Shown one piece after another: positions 56,001-60,538 of a DNA stretch of 64,000 bases. Location of the stretch: contig JAOPHQ010005690.1 of NCBI GenBank assembly GCA_030340625.1, positions 513,001 to 577,000 on the forward strand, in the 5' to 3' direction. Within the stretch, counting starts at the first letter, position 1, and every line of letters begins with the position of its first letter. The notes beneath the pieces were generated by a model. The model saw nothing but the letters and a program-made list of their open reading frames with translations. It had not been told where the DNA came from and did not search any database. Source of the stretch: Merluccius polli. Its lineage: Eukaryota; Chordata; Actinopteri; Gadiformes; Merlucciidae. Both the position numbers and the translations under genes were made by a program.

Positions 56001-56558
56001 TCACTTGACACTTGTTGATTTGACAACAATACATTTTAAATCTTCTCTAAATCATTGATTAAGATGAGGCAAGAGTCTATTGAGCAATTTGTTGGACAAG
56101 ACTGCAACCTGCAGCTGAACACAGATCCTTTTCCAGGTGCGTTACGGGTGGAGAGGAAGTGACCTGAAGCACATCCCCCTTTTTAAAGTACCAATGGCCT
56201 CAACGCTTTGATGGGTTTTACTATTATGAATAGCAATGGACGGGTTTTAGTATTATGAATACTATGAGTAGGCATAATTTATTAAAATAATGTATTACAT
56301 TGACGGCTGCAGTGAAAAGGTGACATGGTGCAGGTTTAACGCTCTCACTACTCATGAAGATAATGACATCGATTCATGTGTTCACTCACTTTTTTTATTT
56401 TTTTATTTTTTCCCGGGCAGACACGGCAAGGCGGCCCCAGCCTGAAGCGCATGCTGCGCACGGTGCTCTGCTCACGCCAGCGCACGCCCCTGCTGCTCTC
56501 CCTCTACCTGCTGGGTGTGCACGTGCTGCTGTTACTGTGCCTGGGAGGGTACCTCTGA
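11866..56558 (+). CDS. golgb1: Giantin (golgin subfamily B member 1), complete 19-exon coding region
   Basis: Giantin is a very long coiled-coil tether on Golgi membranes, anchored by its C-terminus and acting in COPI-vesicle tethering and Golgi structure. The 19 coding exons listed separately sum to 9162 nt, in frame, giving 3053 residues (human about 3259). The start MFNRLATVLQELSG aligns with the human N-terminus MLSRL...VLHELSG. The body is almost entirely heptad-type coiled coil. Family landmarks include SLQDDRDRV, YENVSDEAERV, MRKFAKTKQHKILDLEEEN, DDLEERLMNQLA and QAALISRKD. The C-terminus has a basic RMLRTVLCSRQR stretch, then a transmembrane anchor (about residues 3031-3050) ending GGYL. 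The first coding exon follows an acceptor, so a 5' leader exon lies upstream; an in-frame ATG at 11830 would be intronic. hcls1 follows in the same orientation. No frameshift or stop was seen. Confidence 0.95.
12077..12150. repeat. (GT)37 microsatellite
   Basis: A pure GT dinucleotide run in golgb1 intron 1. Confidence 0.95.
12177..13559 (-). mobile_element. Degraded hAT transposon with 8-bp target duplication
   Basis: Flanked by direct 8-bp copies of ACAGCCAC (12169-12176 and 13560-13567). The right end finishes CAGCCCTA in typical hAT style; the left end is diverged. It carries two relics of a BED-finger hAT transposase on the - strand. Confidence 0.75.
12768..13388 (-). pseudogene. hAT (ZBED1-like) transposase remnant
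   Basis: The N-terminal piece (13388-13191) resembles the BED-finger start of ZBED1-like hAT transposases (ASAELHTKEVTLVSKK) but lacks the zinc ligands. A later piece (13052-12768) has AIPELYK, VAAELKTAAFFATTTDMWSS and LTVHFI, the conserved start of the hAT catalytic region with its first Asp (TTDMW). The pieces are out of frame and most of the C-terminus is missing, so it cannot make a working enzyme. Confidence 0.7.
13649..13670. repeat. (CA)n microsatellite
   Basis: A short CA run in golgb1 intron 1, bounded by inverted GCATCAGCCTGTG / CACAGGCTGATGC. Confidence 0.8.
13724..13888 (+). CDS. golgb1: golgb1 coding exon 2
   Basis: 55 codons, matching the human AEQLVVELKDII region as LEQLVVQLKELV. 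Acceptor catgtag, donor gtgtgt. Confidence 0.93.
14290..14403 (+). CDS. golgb1: golgb1 coding exon 3
   Basis: 38 codons including LKLQAKAKMASLNKQI, like human LKLHAKAKLTSLNKYI. Donor gtaagt. Confidence 0.94.
14404..15078. other. golgb1 intron 3, 5' part
   Basis: No exon is present. A stretch at 14740-14830 with runs of C and the motif TTGAAAAAAAGTCG resembles the end of an unclassified fish transposon. Confidence 0.35.
15087..15725. mobile_element. hAT-type MITE (639 bp) with 8-bp target duplication
   Basis: The ends CAGAGGTTGCGCTA and TTAACGCGACCCCTG are imperfect inverted repeats. Inner inverted matches around TCCGTCATTTTGAC extend them. Direct 8-bp ATTACACC flanks both sides (15079-15086, 15726-15733). 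No transposase is seen. Confidence 0.85.
15846..16262. repeat. TA microsatellites flanking fused hAT-like ends and a G24 run
   Basis: (TA)n runs at 15846-15895 and 16221-16260 bracket a left end TAGAGATGGGCATAG and a right end CGGCCCATCACTA. These look like termini of two different elements. A run of 24 G (16089-16112) lies between them. Confidence 0.6.
16726..16917 (+). pseudogene. Possible first exon of a BED-finger hAT transposase
   Basis: The open stretch starts MEDDERAVGEAAEEIVPKRG and continues SVVWKIFGS, the usual lead into a BED zinc finger. The zinc-binding Cys pair and everything after it are absent. It sits near the start of the 16484-19274 element, where a transposase would begin. 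It is short, and the match is to a weak motif. Confidence 0.4.
17285..17737. mobile_element. hAT-type MITE carrying a GC-rich tandem array
   Basis: TAGGGCTGCAACG at the left and GCTGCAGCCCTA at the right, with perfect 8-bp CTAATAAT target duplications (17277-17284, 17738-17745). The interior is largely a tandem array. Confidence 0.88.
17399..17720. repeat. About 50-bp GC-rich tandem array inside the MITE
   Basis: About six copies of a unit built from GTCGGCCGTAGGTCCG, GGTGTGTTACTATTGCG and a C run. The C runs differ in length between copies. Two related units occur in another MITE at 32046-32135. Confidence 0.9.
20171..20560. repeat. hAT left end and internal fragment
   Basis: Begins TAGGGCTGCCCCCTAATAGTCG. 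The stretch 20330-20460 is similar to 13060-13170 in the hAT element at 12177. The end part matches the window's first 69 bases in reverse. No right terminus was found. Confidence 0.5.
20585..20635. repeat. Left arm of 51-bp inverted repeat pair
   Basis: An exact reverse complement of 26658-26708. Before the L1 inserted the arms were only about 370 bp apart, so this was a foldback-type unit. Confidence 0.9.
21177..22211 (+). CDS. L1 ORF1 protein (RNA-binding chaperone)
   Basis: ORF1p binds L1 RNA as a trimer and assists target-primed reverse transcription. This open frame of 344 residues shows the family layout: a Ser/Asn-rich N-terminus, a coiled coil (about 40-130, LKQEIIQLRQEVNGKL), an RNA-recognition domain starting RRNNIRIFGVAEGEEG (about 135-215), and a C-terminal domain with IRFQTPYTSMRIHW (about 255-290). 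The start context is consistent and no stop interrupts it. ORF2 starts 390 nt downstream. Since ORF1 is intact and ORF2 only lightly damaged, the insertion is fairly young. Confidence 0.9.
   Translation: MPKTQEKNNSSPRDSNAGLAQANTRSGAAASQRNPATNTDFGDIIRAINELKDDIKGNNECLKQEIIQLRQEVNGKLDNLTTAVQSLSDHVDEAESRVEQVEGWTEEATETLCTCLKQQRSLQQKLTDLESRSRRNNIRIFGVAEGEEGNSVLQFVEKFIKSELPLSQDMDLKIQRAHRTLAPRSQPDAPPRPIIVNFLEFTTKELVLREAWKKKKIQMGERRILFDHDYASEIVKKRKEYNAIKKALKEKGIRFQTPYTSMRIHWATGIRTYSTAQEAQRELKKHGFPVEEPEPTEGGSLAETRLLERLGWQQAAGRQEKEHAARRRARVKLQEFQRGCTEEM
22601..26391 (+). pseudogene. L1 ORF2 (endonuclease and reverse transcriptase), two frameshifts
   Basis: The N-terminal part (22601-24088) is an apurinic-type endonuclease with LNVNGL, FLQETH, AGDWN, SRIDFFL and SDHNVI. 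The reverse transcriptase follows, with YRPISILNVDYK, GFIKGRQTQDN, the LDAEKAFDRV block, GTRQGCCLSP and the catalytic FADD at 24692-24703. The C-terminus has a Cys/His cluster (CWRKCGQM...HSHVFWSC) as in L1s. The frame breaks once at about 24070-24080 (one extra base would explain it) and again at an 8-T run, 25060-25067 (one extra T). Apart from these the 3.8-kb frame is open and all catalytic blocks are recognisable. Confidence 0.9.
26658..26708. repeat. Right arm of 51-bp inverted repeat pair
   Basis: An exact reverse complement of 20585-20635. Its outer edge supplies most of the L1 target duplication. Confidence 0.9.
27001..27023. repeat. C23 homopolymer
   Basis: An uninterrupted run of 23 C, followed by a sequence with inverted ATCATCG/CGATGAT motifs ending GCCCAACCCTA, probably another hAT-like right end (27100). 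Confidence 0.9.
27110..28269. other. golgb1 intron 3, 3' part
   Basis: The stretch to 27699 belongs to the CAGGG-ended element. The remainder to the exon 4 acceptor is unique-looking, with no gene. Confidence 0.4.
28270..28437 (+). CDS. golgb1: golgb1 coding exon 4
   Basis: 56 codons of coiled coil (VEEELRVLKTRLGEEE). Acceptor tcccacag, donor gtacca; it follows the 13.9-kb transposon-filled intron. Confidence 0.9.
28492..29069. repeat. 45-bp minisatellite derived from a SINE
   Basis: About 13 tandem copies of a unit containing ACAGAGACAGGTCATTAAG and GAGCAGGTAGGGGTTAG. The unit equals part of the V-SINE-like elements in this window (compare 1685-1715 and 38520-38580), so the array arose by tandem amplification of a SINE segment. 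Open frames across it are an effect of the unit length. Confidence 0.92.
29050..29090. repeat. Perfect 20-bp inverted repeat at the end of the minisatellite
   Basis: The last array unit is followed, after one base, by its exact 20-bp reverse complement (29071-29090). It directly abuts the hAT element. Confidence 0.9.
29091..31260 (-). mobile_element. hAT transposon remnant (2.2 kb)
   Basis: The ends share GGGCAAT and GGCC-rich motifs in inverted orientation (left GTGGGCAATTCA, right ending ATTGCCCAGGTCTG). It carries a broken transposase on the - strand. No convincing 8-bp duplication was found, so the exact left boundary is approximate. Confidence 0.7.
29579..30955 (-). pseudogene. hAT transposase remnant (GTF2IRD2/ZBED-like)
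   Basis: Three overlapping or adjacent - strand pieces (30955-30611, 30806-30280 with a frame change, 29857-29579). They give, in order, an all-alpha N-terminal region (FVIAYNIAKNSKSFSEGEFI), the catalytic start LALDESCDAQLL, the GVTTDGYPNLTGKN block with the second acidic region, and the C-terminal dimerisation block STYICEQTFSVMKFNKSRYR. The order and motifs match hAT transposases of the type that gave rise to vertebrate GTF2IRD2- and ZBED-like genes. Frame changes rule out an intact protein. The BED finger was not seen. Confidence 0.8.
31262..31375 (+). repeat. V-SINE-like fragment
   Basis: Contains CATGCCCTAACCCCCTACATG and a TCCTTTTAATGACATG stretch, then a degraded tail (GCGTTTTGGATCTTAAATGA). 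Confidence 0.5.
31512..31712. repeat. Left arm of a 200-bp inverted pair spanning 4.9 kb
   Basis: Matches the reverse complement of 36226-36416 over an outer part (GAATACTTGCATACAGTATTAT) and an inner part (GGTTTAATTTCATGCAAACC), with AGGGTTGG between them. Confidence 0.7.
31727..32718. mobile_element. hAT-type MITE (992 bp) with a second MITE nested inside
   Basis: The ends TAGAGTTGTTCCGAT and TCGGAACATCTCTA are inverted repeats, with perfect 8-bp GTAGTGTC duplications (31719-31726, 32719-32726). It contains two copies of a roughly 110-bp module (CCAGACCGTC, GGGCTTCAGAGTAAT, TCTCCCGGACACACGC). The first copy was split by the nested element at 31974-32180. Confidence 0.87.
31974..32180. mobile_element. 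Nested MITE (207 bp) with C30 run
   Basis: TAGGGTGGCCATTCAT at the left, AATGGTCACCCTA at the right, with 8-bp flanks CTTCCAGG/CTTCCAGA (7 of 8). It contains a 30-C run (32016-32045) and two GTCGGCCG units like those in the 17285-17737 MITE. Confidence 0.75.
33001..34425 (+). pseudogene. LINE ORF1 with SGNH/GDSL-hydrolase-like domain, broken
   Basis: Starts MPPFSTDDYHKLLQKIAVLE (a short coiled coil), then a basic low-complexity stretch, then an SGNH-like domain with SVVIHTGALD, EVFISGPLPTV, FIDNFNIFWERRHLFEADG and LNKSGVQLL, the layout of the esterase-type ORF1 found in many fish LINEs. It is not functional. There is an early stop near 33100, the nucleophile block reads GDG where GDS is usual, the GxND block reads GALD, and a 44-bp tandem duplication (33620-33663, 33664-33707) shifts the frame. 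The C-terminal part carries 11-residue Pro-rich repeats. No reverse transcriptase is found downstream. Confidence 0.72.
34110..34245 (+). repeat. 33-bp tandem repeats within LINE ORF1
   Basis: Four copies encoding QHEESPPAPTA-like 11-residue units, in frame. Confidence 0.9.
34439..35327. mobile_element. hAT-type MITE (889 bp) with 8-bp target duplication
   Basis: TAGGGGTGTCCCCGA at the left and TCGGGGTCACCCCTA at the right, with perfect CTGTAGAG flanks (34431-34438, 35328-35335). It inserted 5 bp after the LINE ORF1 stop codon (34423-34425). Confidence 0.9.
35336..35998. other. golgb1 intron 4, residual sequence
   Basis: Presumably the continuation of the interrupted LINE or its insertion site. 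AT-rich, no coding match. Confidence 0.3.
35999..36112. repeat. 23-bp tandem repeat, five copies
   Basis: The unit reads AAATAGCCTGGTCCCAAATG plus GCT, with a TAG to TTG change in the last three copies. Confidence 0.93.
36226..36416. repeat. Right arm of the 200-bp inverted pair
   Basis: The reverse complement of 31512-31712 (imperfect). It includes a short internal duplication around CCGCACCATACCGGACCG. Confidence 0.7.
36553..36584. repeat. GT microsatellite at the golgb1 exon 5 acceptor
   Basis: A GT run forms most of the tract upstream of the exon 5 acceptor (gtgtgttag). Confidence 0.85.
36588..36710 (+). CDS. golgb1: golgb1 coding exon 5
   Basis: 41 codons with VVCEKDVRFQEQIQRQEEEL, matching human VVREKDARFETQVRLHEDEL. 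The acceptor sits directly after a GT microsatellite. Confidence 0.94.
37030..37788. mobile_element. hAT-type MITE (759 bp) with 8-bp target duplication
   Basis: TAGGGCTGTACCCTAAAAGTCG at the left, GGGTACAGCCATA at the right, with perfect GTGTGTTG flanks (37022-37029, 37789-37796). It lies in golgb1 intron 5 and ends 64 bp before exon 6. Confidence 0.88.
37853..37966 (+). CDS. golgb1: golgb1 coding exon 6
   Basis: 38 codons with LELELLQQEVSSADQQ, like human VVDLLQQELTAAEQR. Acceptor cttcccag, donor gttcct. Confidence 0.93.
38099..38612 (+). repeat. V-SINE-like element split by a TIR element
   Basis: The head (38099-38178) has GTGGTTCTAGGCGTTTGACTC and GTCGAAAGGTTC, a degraded tRNA-like box region. 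The tail (38520-38612) has CTAACCCCTACCTGCTCCTC and GTCACTTTGGATAAAAGTC. The halves are separated by the element at 38179-38511. Confidence 0.65.
38179..38511. mobile_element. Small TIR element inside a SINE
   Basis: TCACACCAATGTGA at the left and TCGCACTGGTGTGA at the right form imperfect inverted repeats. A further CACACTGGTGTG palindrome lies inside. No target duplication is clear. Confidence 0.45.
38729..39626 (+). CDS. golgb1: golgb1 coding exon 7, with internal 17-residue repeats
   Basis: 898 nt, starts ILTAQFRQMDQEL and ends in phase 1 before gtaagg. Codons at about 38851-39085 contain five tandem versions (one shortened) of a 17-residue unit LRSNMDAWEREKAELEA. Confidence 0.93.
39754..40502. 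mobile_element. hAT-type MITE (749 bp) with 8-bp target duplication
   Basis: TAGGGATGTCCGATATT at the left, AATATCGGACATCCCTA at the right, with perfect TTGTTTAT flanks (39746-39753, 40503-40510). It contains two tandem copies of the same roughly 110-bp module seen in the 31727-32718 MITE. It lies in golgb1 intron 7 and ends 40 bp before exon 8. Confidence 0.92.
40542..40618 (+). CDS. golgb1: golgb1 coding exon 8
   Basis: 77 nt encoding EKLDAKTLEQEEATVKIRQ and an acidic stretch. Acceptor tttccag, donor gtaggt; phases fit both neighbours. Confidence 0.88.
40619..41363. other. golgb1 intron 8
   Basis: Contains a threefold 19-bp direct repeat GAAATAGTGCATGCTGGCG (about 41045-41101). Otherwise unremarkable. 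Confidence 0.6.
41364..41433 (+). CDS. golgb1: golgb1 coding exon 9
   Basis: 70 nt (MSAESPVQYVTKPSELDSS). Acceptor ctcttag, donor gtaaac, ends in phase 1. Confidence 0.82.
41620..44565 (+). mobile_element. piggyBac transposon with TTAA target duplication
   Basis: CCCTATAACACC at the left and GGTGTTAAAGGG at the right form 12-bp imperfect inverted ends, each next to TTAA (41616-41619 and 44566-44569), the piggyBac hallmark. It is 2946 bp and carries a three-exon transposase gene that is lightly damaged. It occupies most of golgb1 intron 9, in the same orientation as the host gene. Confidence 0.92.
41925..44160 (+). pseudogene. piggyBac transposase (PGBD4-like), three exons, disabled
   Basis: Exons 41925-42019, 42429-43388 and 43507-44160 have clean GT-AG borders and matching phases. 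The DDE domain is visible: FFDAAVFKLLCENTN, AVDERMVGTKARLSIKQYM (first catalytic Asp), YTDNFYTSPLLYRHL (second) and GGVDTSDQ (third). The C-terminal Cys-rich finger reads CKLCQRS...CEDCNVGLC. Two lesions disable it: a TGA at 42901-42903 after FPATAMS, where a CGA Arg codon would fit (CpG decay), and a small deletion with frameshift at about 43783, just after the third Asp block. The rest is open, so the copy is recent. It is not part of giantin. Confidence 0.88.
44570..44950. other. golgb1 intron 9, 3' remainder
   Basis: AT-rich sequence up to the exon 10 acceptor; no feature seen. Confidence 0.4.
44951..50075 (+). CDS. golgb1: golgb1 coding exon 10, giant 5.1-kb exon
   Basis: One uninterrupted exon of 5125 nt covering about residues 600-2307, the central rod. 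It is entirely coiled coil rich in Glu, Gln, Lys and Leu. A short Q-rich repeat (LAQQAEKEQ-type, about 48466-48540) is lineage-variable in appearance. It begins after ccctccag and ends before gtaaga. Confidence 0.96.
50076..50768. other. golgb1 intron 10 with G21 run and hAT end
   Basis: A run of 21 G lies at 50187-50207. About 50640-50733 ends GGGTCCAGCCCTA in hAT style, but the matching left end is not found. Confidence 0.5.
50769..51180 (+). CDS. golgb1: golgb1 coding exon 11
   Basis: 412 nt, starts RLEKINTEQQ across the splice and ends before gtatga. Acceptor gtctccag. Confidence 0.93.
51217..51300 (-). repeat. V-SINE-like tail fragment
   Basis: The - strand reads CCACTACCTGCTCCTTAAAG then a degraded GTCGCTATGAATAAAGTGTC tail. 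Confidence 0.5.
51647..51880 (+). CDS. golgb1: golgb1 coding exon 12
   Basis: 78 codons with KARLDSFMKAMGSLQDDRD, matching human KAQLDSFVKSMSSLQNDRD. Acceptor ggtgtcag, donor gtacgt. Confidence 0.95.
52259..53095 (+). CDS. golgb1: golgb1 coding exon 13
   Basis: 279 codons beginning VMMEKDGLIQEAAGENNGL, equivalent to human ILEKDQLIQEAAAENNKL. It includes ENAQERVAELARDLL. Donor gtgggt. Confidence 0.96.
53125..53305 (-). mobile_element. Diverged copy of the 9633-9838 MITE
   Basis: The - strand reads AAAGCCTCCTAATTTACCAAC, then AAGCCATTTCTAAATC and a CCCCCCAGATGTATGATGG segment, collinear with the short MITE at 9633. It sits between golgb1 exons 13 and 14. Confidence 0.55.
53328..53521 (+). CDS. 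golgb1: golgb1 coding exon 14
   Basis: 194 nt of coiled coil ending in phase 2. Acceptor cctttag, donor gtagga. Confidence 0.9.
53522..53949. other. golgb1 intron 14 with GT microsatellite
   Basis: A GT run at about 53875-53912 precedes the exon 15 acceptor. Nothing else recognised. Confidence 0.5.
53950..54112 (+). CDS. golgb1: golgb1 coding exon 15
   Basis: 163 nt with LSYRDQQLSQMGAMLAEAR, like human AISDKDQQLSHLQNLIREL. Acceptor cccatcag, donor gtgagg. Confidence 0.93.
54205..54406. repeat. Tandem 118-bp duplication ending in a 14-bp perfect palindrome
   Basis: The 64-bp block CTAGCTTTGGTCACTGGCG... occurs at 54205-54268 and 54323-54386. The second copy runs into an exact inverted repeat GCCCAGACGGTGCA / TGCACCGTCTGGGC (54378-54391, 54393-54406). 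It is probably an end of a fish TIR element. Confidence 0.75.
54407..54937. other. golgb1 intron 15 remainder
   Basis: No exon. It may be the rest of the element whose duplicated block lies just upstream. Confidence 0.3.
54938..55038 (+). CDS. golgb1: golgb1 coding exon 16
   Basis: 101 nt with SHANPAEVKELRR, matching human KSDPEELREPQ. Acceptor tcaacag, donor gtaact. Confidence 0.9.
55056..55230 (+). repeat. tRNA-derived SINE with duplicated head
   Basis: The tRNA-like A box TGTGTAGCTCAACTGGTAGA occurs twice (about 55062 and 55114), followed by a B box-like GGTTTGATTCC and the tail AAATGTATGCACTC. It is a SINE rather than a tRNA gene because the acceptor stem does not close. Confidence 0.65.
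55563..55634 (+). CDS. golgb1: golgb1 coding exon 17
   Basis: 72 nt, LDEESEQRAAVEEQLLLARDQ, like human LEEERDQRVAAENAL. Acceptor gtgctcag, donor gtaggc. Confidence 0.94.
55724..55800 (+). repeat. V-SINE-like head fragment
   Basis: GTAGTGGCTTGGGTATTCC and CCAGCCAAAAGGTATC resemble the SINE head at 38105-38160. Confidence 0.45.
55906..55993 (+). CDS. golgb1: golgb1 coding exon 18
   Basis: 88 nt with GEWLSARDAHSDTAVLIE, matching human SEWDSSRTPI...ALLID. Donor gtgagg. Confidence 0.9.
56421..56558 (+). CDS. golgb1: golgb1 terminal coding exon with membrane anchor
   Basis: 45 codons plus TGA. LKRMLRTVLCSRQRTPLL precedes the hydrophobic anchor LYLLGVHVLLLLCLGGYL, equivalent to the human Golgi-anchoring tail. 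Confidence 0.97.
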   Translation, partial: TRQGGPSLKRMLRTVLCSRQRTPLLLSLYLLGVHVLLLLCLGGYL

Positions 56559-57900
56559 GGGCTCCACATGCACGCTCCTCGAGTACAATGGAGGGAGGGA
56601 GGGATGGATACATAGAAGGAGAGAAGGACTGGTATGGAGGGAGGGAGGAGGAGTGGGACAGGGTGTAAGAGAGGAGAGAGGTAGACAGAGAGGGGGAGAT
56701 ACACAGAGGGGGGATGGGGAGAGAGAGAGGAGGAGAAAGGGAGGGGGAGAGAGGTAAATCTCAAGCCGCGTCTGTCTGACATGCTGTCACCTGTACTGAC
56801 ATATTTAAAGGATTTTGGGAAGCAGGGGTTTCACGCTCTAACGATGCACTTTTGATACGCTACAGGTAACGTATGTTATCTTTTAGCCAAAGTATATATA
56901 GATTTGTATACAGGGTTGATTCCAGTACTAATCATGGATATTAATACTCAACTTGACAATTGTTTATGTAATTAATCAATACCAATTGTCAATACAGACA
57001 GGGGTGTTGACGATTATATTATAAATGATGATGATGATGATGATGATGATTATAAAGGGAAAAAATGTTTTATTAGCATTTACTTCATAGTTCAATCCAC
57101 GTGTTTTTATTTAGGTTAGGTCTATTTGTTTAGGCGTCTAGTGTTTATGAAGATTCCTGAAGATGCTTTTTAGACTTTAAGATGAAAAGTCACTTTACAT
57201 ACAGGGTGGCTTGATCTCTCATCCCTTTCTCCTCTTCCTGAAAAGAGCACAGTGCAATTTGCTTTCTGATGCATTCCAAACTTCATTTTGTTCCTTACAA
57301 AATGATTTTCCTGAAGTCATCGTTCATTAATTGTGTTATAGATATGTACAGTTTGTATGACAGTATATATCTGCTTGGATTGGGTCGTCCATTATCTGAT
57401 AAGGTTCTTTGGTTCTTTGTGCTGTTGTTGCACAGGCTCACATGTTTGTTTGTTTGTTTGTTTGGGGGGGATTGAAGATGTGTATGGTTGGTTAAGATGC
57501 TAATACTGTGCAATGTTGCCCCTCTTTCACACAAAACAGCACCACCCCCTACTACAACCTCCATTACATCAGACTGCTGTGCTATAGCATAATTTATTGC
57601 CTCCATTGTATTTGTTTCATCTGTTACTGTCTGTTACCTATGTGTTGAAACCTTCTTCATTGTCATTGTAAAACTTGGTAAAAAACTAAAGAAAAAATGT
57701 ACCAAACTTATCTTTGTATCTATATTGTTCTTGTAGTATTTTACCTTTGCCAGTAAATGTTTACCCCACTTCACTTTTACAAAGGCTGTACAATCTAATA
57801 ATTCTAAGGTGATTTGAATTGGATCAGTTTTTAAAATGCCAACACAGGGCATTTGTAATTTAAGGTTTGCCCAATAAATAATAAACAGGAATGGTTCCAA
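56559..57900 (+). other. golgb1: golgb1 3' untranslated region and poly(A) signals
   Basis: Non-coding after the giantin stop. It contains a purine-rich tract (56588-56756), a short ATG-repeat (about 57026-57050) and AATAAA hexamers at 57873-57878 and 57880-57885, the likeliest end of the transcript. Confidence 0.55.
56588..56756. repeat. golgb1: Polypurine tract (GGGA/GAGA-rich)
   Basis: About 170 nt strongly biased to A and G on the + strand with several GGGAGGGAGG runs, within the presumed golgb1 3' UTR. Confidence 0.85.
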
Positions 57901-58251
57901 TTAAACGGTTTGAAAAACTTTTTTGTTGCAAAATAATGACAAGAATAATTCAGTAGGCCTGTTTCAGTGAATCGTTCAATTTACAAACAGAATTATCACC
58001 TATACATATGAATATAATTGAAATGTCTTTAAATACACATTAACATGAATCCAACACACTGTAGTGAACAGATAAATGGAGGCAGAAGATGTCTTTCAGT
58101 CAGCAATGCACACATTCAGCGACACACAGGAGCTCTTTCAAGCTGGGCACCGGTTCATTCACAACATGTCCCGACAACGAGGAGAATAAGAAATACTTTA
58201 ATAATCCCAGGGGGGAATTACTTTCGTTACATTACTCCATATGTAATAGAC

Positions 58252-58253
<2 letters not shown>

Positions 58254-58347
<94 letters not shown>
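58254..58347. repeat. (TA)n microsatellite
   Basis: About 47 pure TA units. Confidence 0.95.
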
Positions 58348-58350
<3 letters not shown>

Positions 58351-58441
58351 CTATTAGTGCTGCATTCGCATTAATGTAATAGTTAACTCGCAAATAATCG
58401 CACATTTTTATCTACTCTAAATGTCCCTTGATTTCTTTTTC

Positions 58442-58699
58442 TCATTTTAATGCTCTTATCAACATGGAAAAGTGGATCGACTTGCTTTGTGCAAGTTGTC
58501 GCCTGGCTCTGACGAGGGGGCGGAGAATTCGTATCAGCTGTGTGCTTCCAGCCATCAAGTGGTATTTCAGACTGGACGTGCTGCGATGATAGCTCAGTTC
58601 ACAACGACAAAACACACAGATCACTTTGGTCTTGTCAATGGAACCATTTGGGAACTTTTTAAAAGTAAACTTTCCATTCAGAATATTATTGGCATCCAT
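58442..58699 (-). pseudogene. BED zinc-finger fragment of a hAT transposase
   Basis: The - strand open stretch has CVFCRCELSYHRSTSSLKYHL, a BED-type finger with the CxxC pair and first His. The following His is replaced (KYHLMAGS instead of the usual NAKH type). Nothing of the catalytic core follows within the open stretch. Confidence 0.65.
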
Positions 58700-59640
58700 T
58701 TCGGCGTCTCGCGCTCACCATCCACTCAAAACGTAACGTCTACTACTCTTAAACAAGTGTGTGCGGCGTGCCTGTTGTTTTGTTTCCGCTCTAGATCCGG
58801 TGTGGTGTTGTAGTTTTTGACGGAATGAGGGCTGTGTGAGTGCGCGTGCGTGCGTGTGTGTGTGTGCGCGTGACCGAGCCTGGGTTGAGCGGCGAGGAAC
58901 ATTAGGAGAGAGTTACGGCTAACTTTATGTTGGAGTTGTGTTGGCGTGGTTACGGCCGACAGTAACCTGTTCTGTTGCAACAATAAATGTTTGCTGAACA
59001 CCACTGCGTCGTCTTTCCAACGCGTCCTGGCGGACGCTACATTATGTTTATGAATGGCAGTGGCATGGCCACCCTACTCACTGTACCTTGCACATGAATA
59101 TATGAACCTGTGTATTATTTCAATATCTTAGTATTGAATGCACAATAACAAGGTACATTTATACATGGCACTATCGGCCCTGTTTAATATAAAACACAAT
59201 TGTACACAATATATATAAGTAGGGGGTCCCCGCTCCATCTCTCTATCAGTTTGGGGGTCCTTGGCCTGGAAAACGTTGAAGACCCCTGAATTAATCTATT
59301 TACCAAATATTTATAATTGTTGCTGTCGTTTCTTCACTTGGCATACATGATTTAGGCCTCCAGTTAGTTCCTTGGTTTAGTATTGTATAACTTTACTAGC
59401 CAGACTACTGAGGTGTAAAGTTTTACTTTGTCGTAGGCTACTGCCCTCACGTGTTCACGTGATTGAGCACTAGTAGGTCCAGGAACCGCAATGCTTCGTG
59501 TAATCTCTCCTGGTTAGAAAGCTGAACCATAATATTTAATAATTGAATAGTTTAAATGTTATAGCTATGCATTCATCCTTATAGTTTGTCATTTATAAAC
59601 GATTTATATACAATAGGCTTGGAGGTGGTTTTCGGGCATG

Positions 59641-59744
59641 CTCGTGCACGCGCGTCTCACATCCTTGTTCGCGTGCATCTTCCGTCACAGCTTTTATAAC
59701 ACGCAACATACTGCCGTTACCGTCCAGAATTAGGAAACTTAAAG
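59641..59744 (+). promoter_or_regulatory. hcls1: Candidate hcls1 promoter and untranslated first exon
   Basis: A TATA-like TTTATAA (59693-59699) is followed by about 45 nt that end in a strong donor, AAAG|gtaagt at 59744. The next acceptor in the same orientation is the hcls1 start exon at 60455. The exon-intron match makes this a plausible 5' leader, but no transcript evidence is available here. Confidence 0.45.
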
Positions 59745-60454
59745 GTAAGTTATGTCTTTTTGTTTAAGCAAATCTGTGCGTCTTTGCATTGTGTTGATGC
59801 ATCTTTATTTTTAGTGTATAGTTCCTATAGATCTTGCCATATAGGTCCTACTTAAAAATGTATTTTCAGCAATGCCAAAAATGTAAATTTAGACTAGTCT
59901 GCAATTATGACTTCTGGAATGGAAAATGATAAGCGATTACTAACTTGACAAAAATGAAAAATACATTTCTGTGAACCTTATCTTGTGTAACAATTTTGAG
60001 CCTACCTACTTCAGATTTACAGCACAACCACCTCATAGTTATATATTATAGTTATTTCTATATTATTCTTCGATTAGACGTCGATTCGTCTGTATATATT
60101 GTATATATTATATATTTCTGCCCAATAGACAATATATACACATTTTAGTGCATTGTATGAGGAAATGTTCTGCTGAAAATAACTTCCCTTTTTTGATTTA
60201 CTAATAGGCCTACCAGTAGGCCTAAATGTGGTTGCATTACTTTTTTTTCCAACATTACAAACTACTGGACATAATAGGCCTACATGTCTACAATAGTAGG
60301 TTCATAATATTGATACAAATTCCACATTAATTGTTTATTCACCAGATCCAACACTTGACCATGATCAAATTATGAACTTTTTTTCCCGACGACCTAACTG
60401 GCCATACTAGTGCATAACATAGTTTCTGTCTGTGCTTTGGTTTATTTCCAGCAG

Positions 60455-60538
60455 ATGTGGAAGTCAGCCGTGGGCCATGATGTCAGTATGAAGGTGGCTG
60501 CAGAGCCAGATGACTGGGAGACCGACCCTGACTTTGAG
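60455..60538 (+). CDS. hcls1: hcls1 coding exon 1
   Basis: 28 codons from ATG. The acceptor is a tandem NAGNAG (ccagcag) just before the start, so two leader variants differing by CAG are possible. Donor gtgatt. Confidence 0.92.

Larger units (their letters stand above)
57901..59640. other. Intergenic golgb1-hcls1, transposon-rich
   Basis: It holds a long TA run and a BED-finger relic, listed separately. A region with GTGCGCGTGCG repeats (58830-58870) may be the upstream flank of that hAT element. No host exon is seen. Confidence 0.45.
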
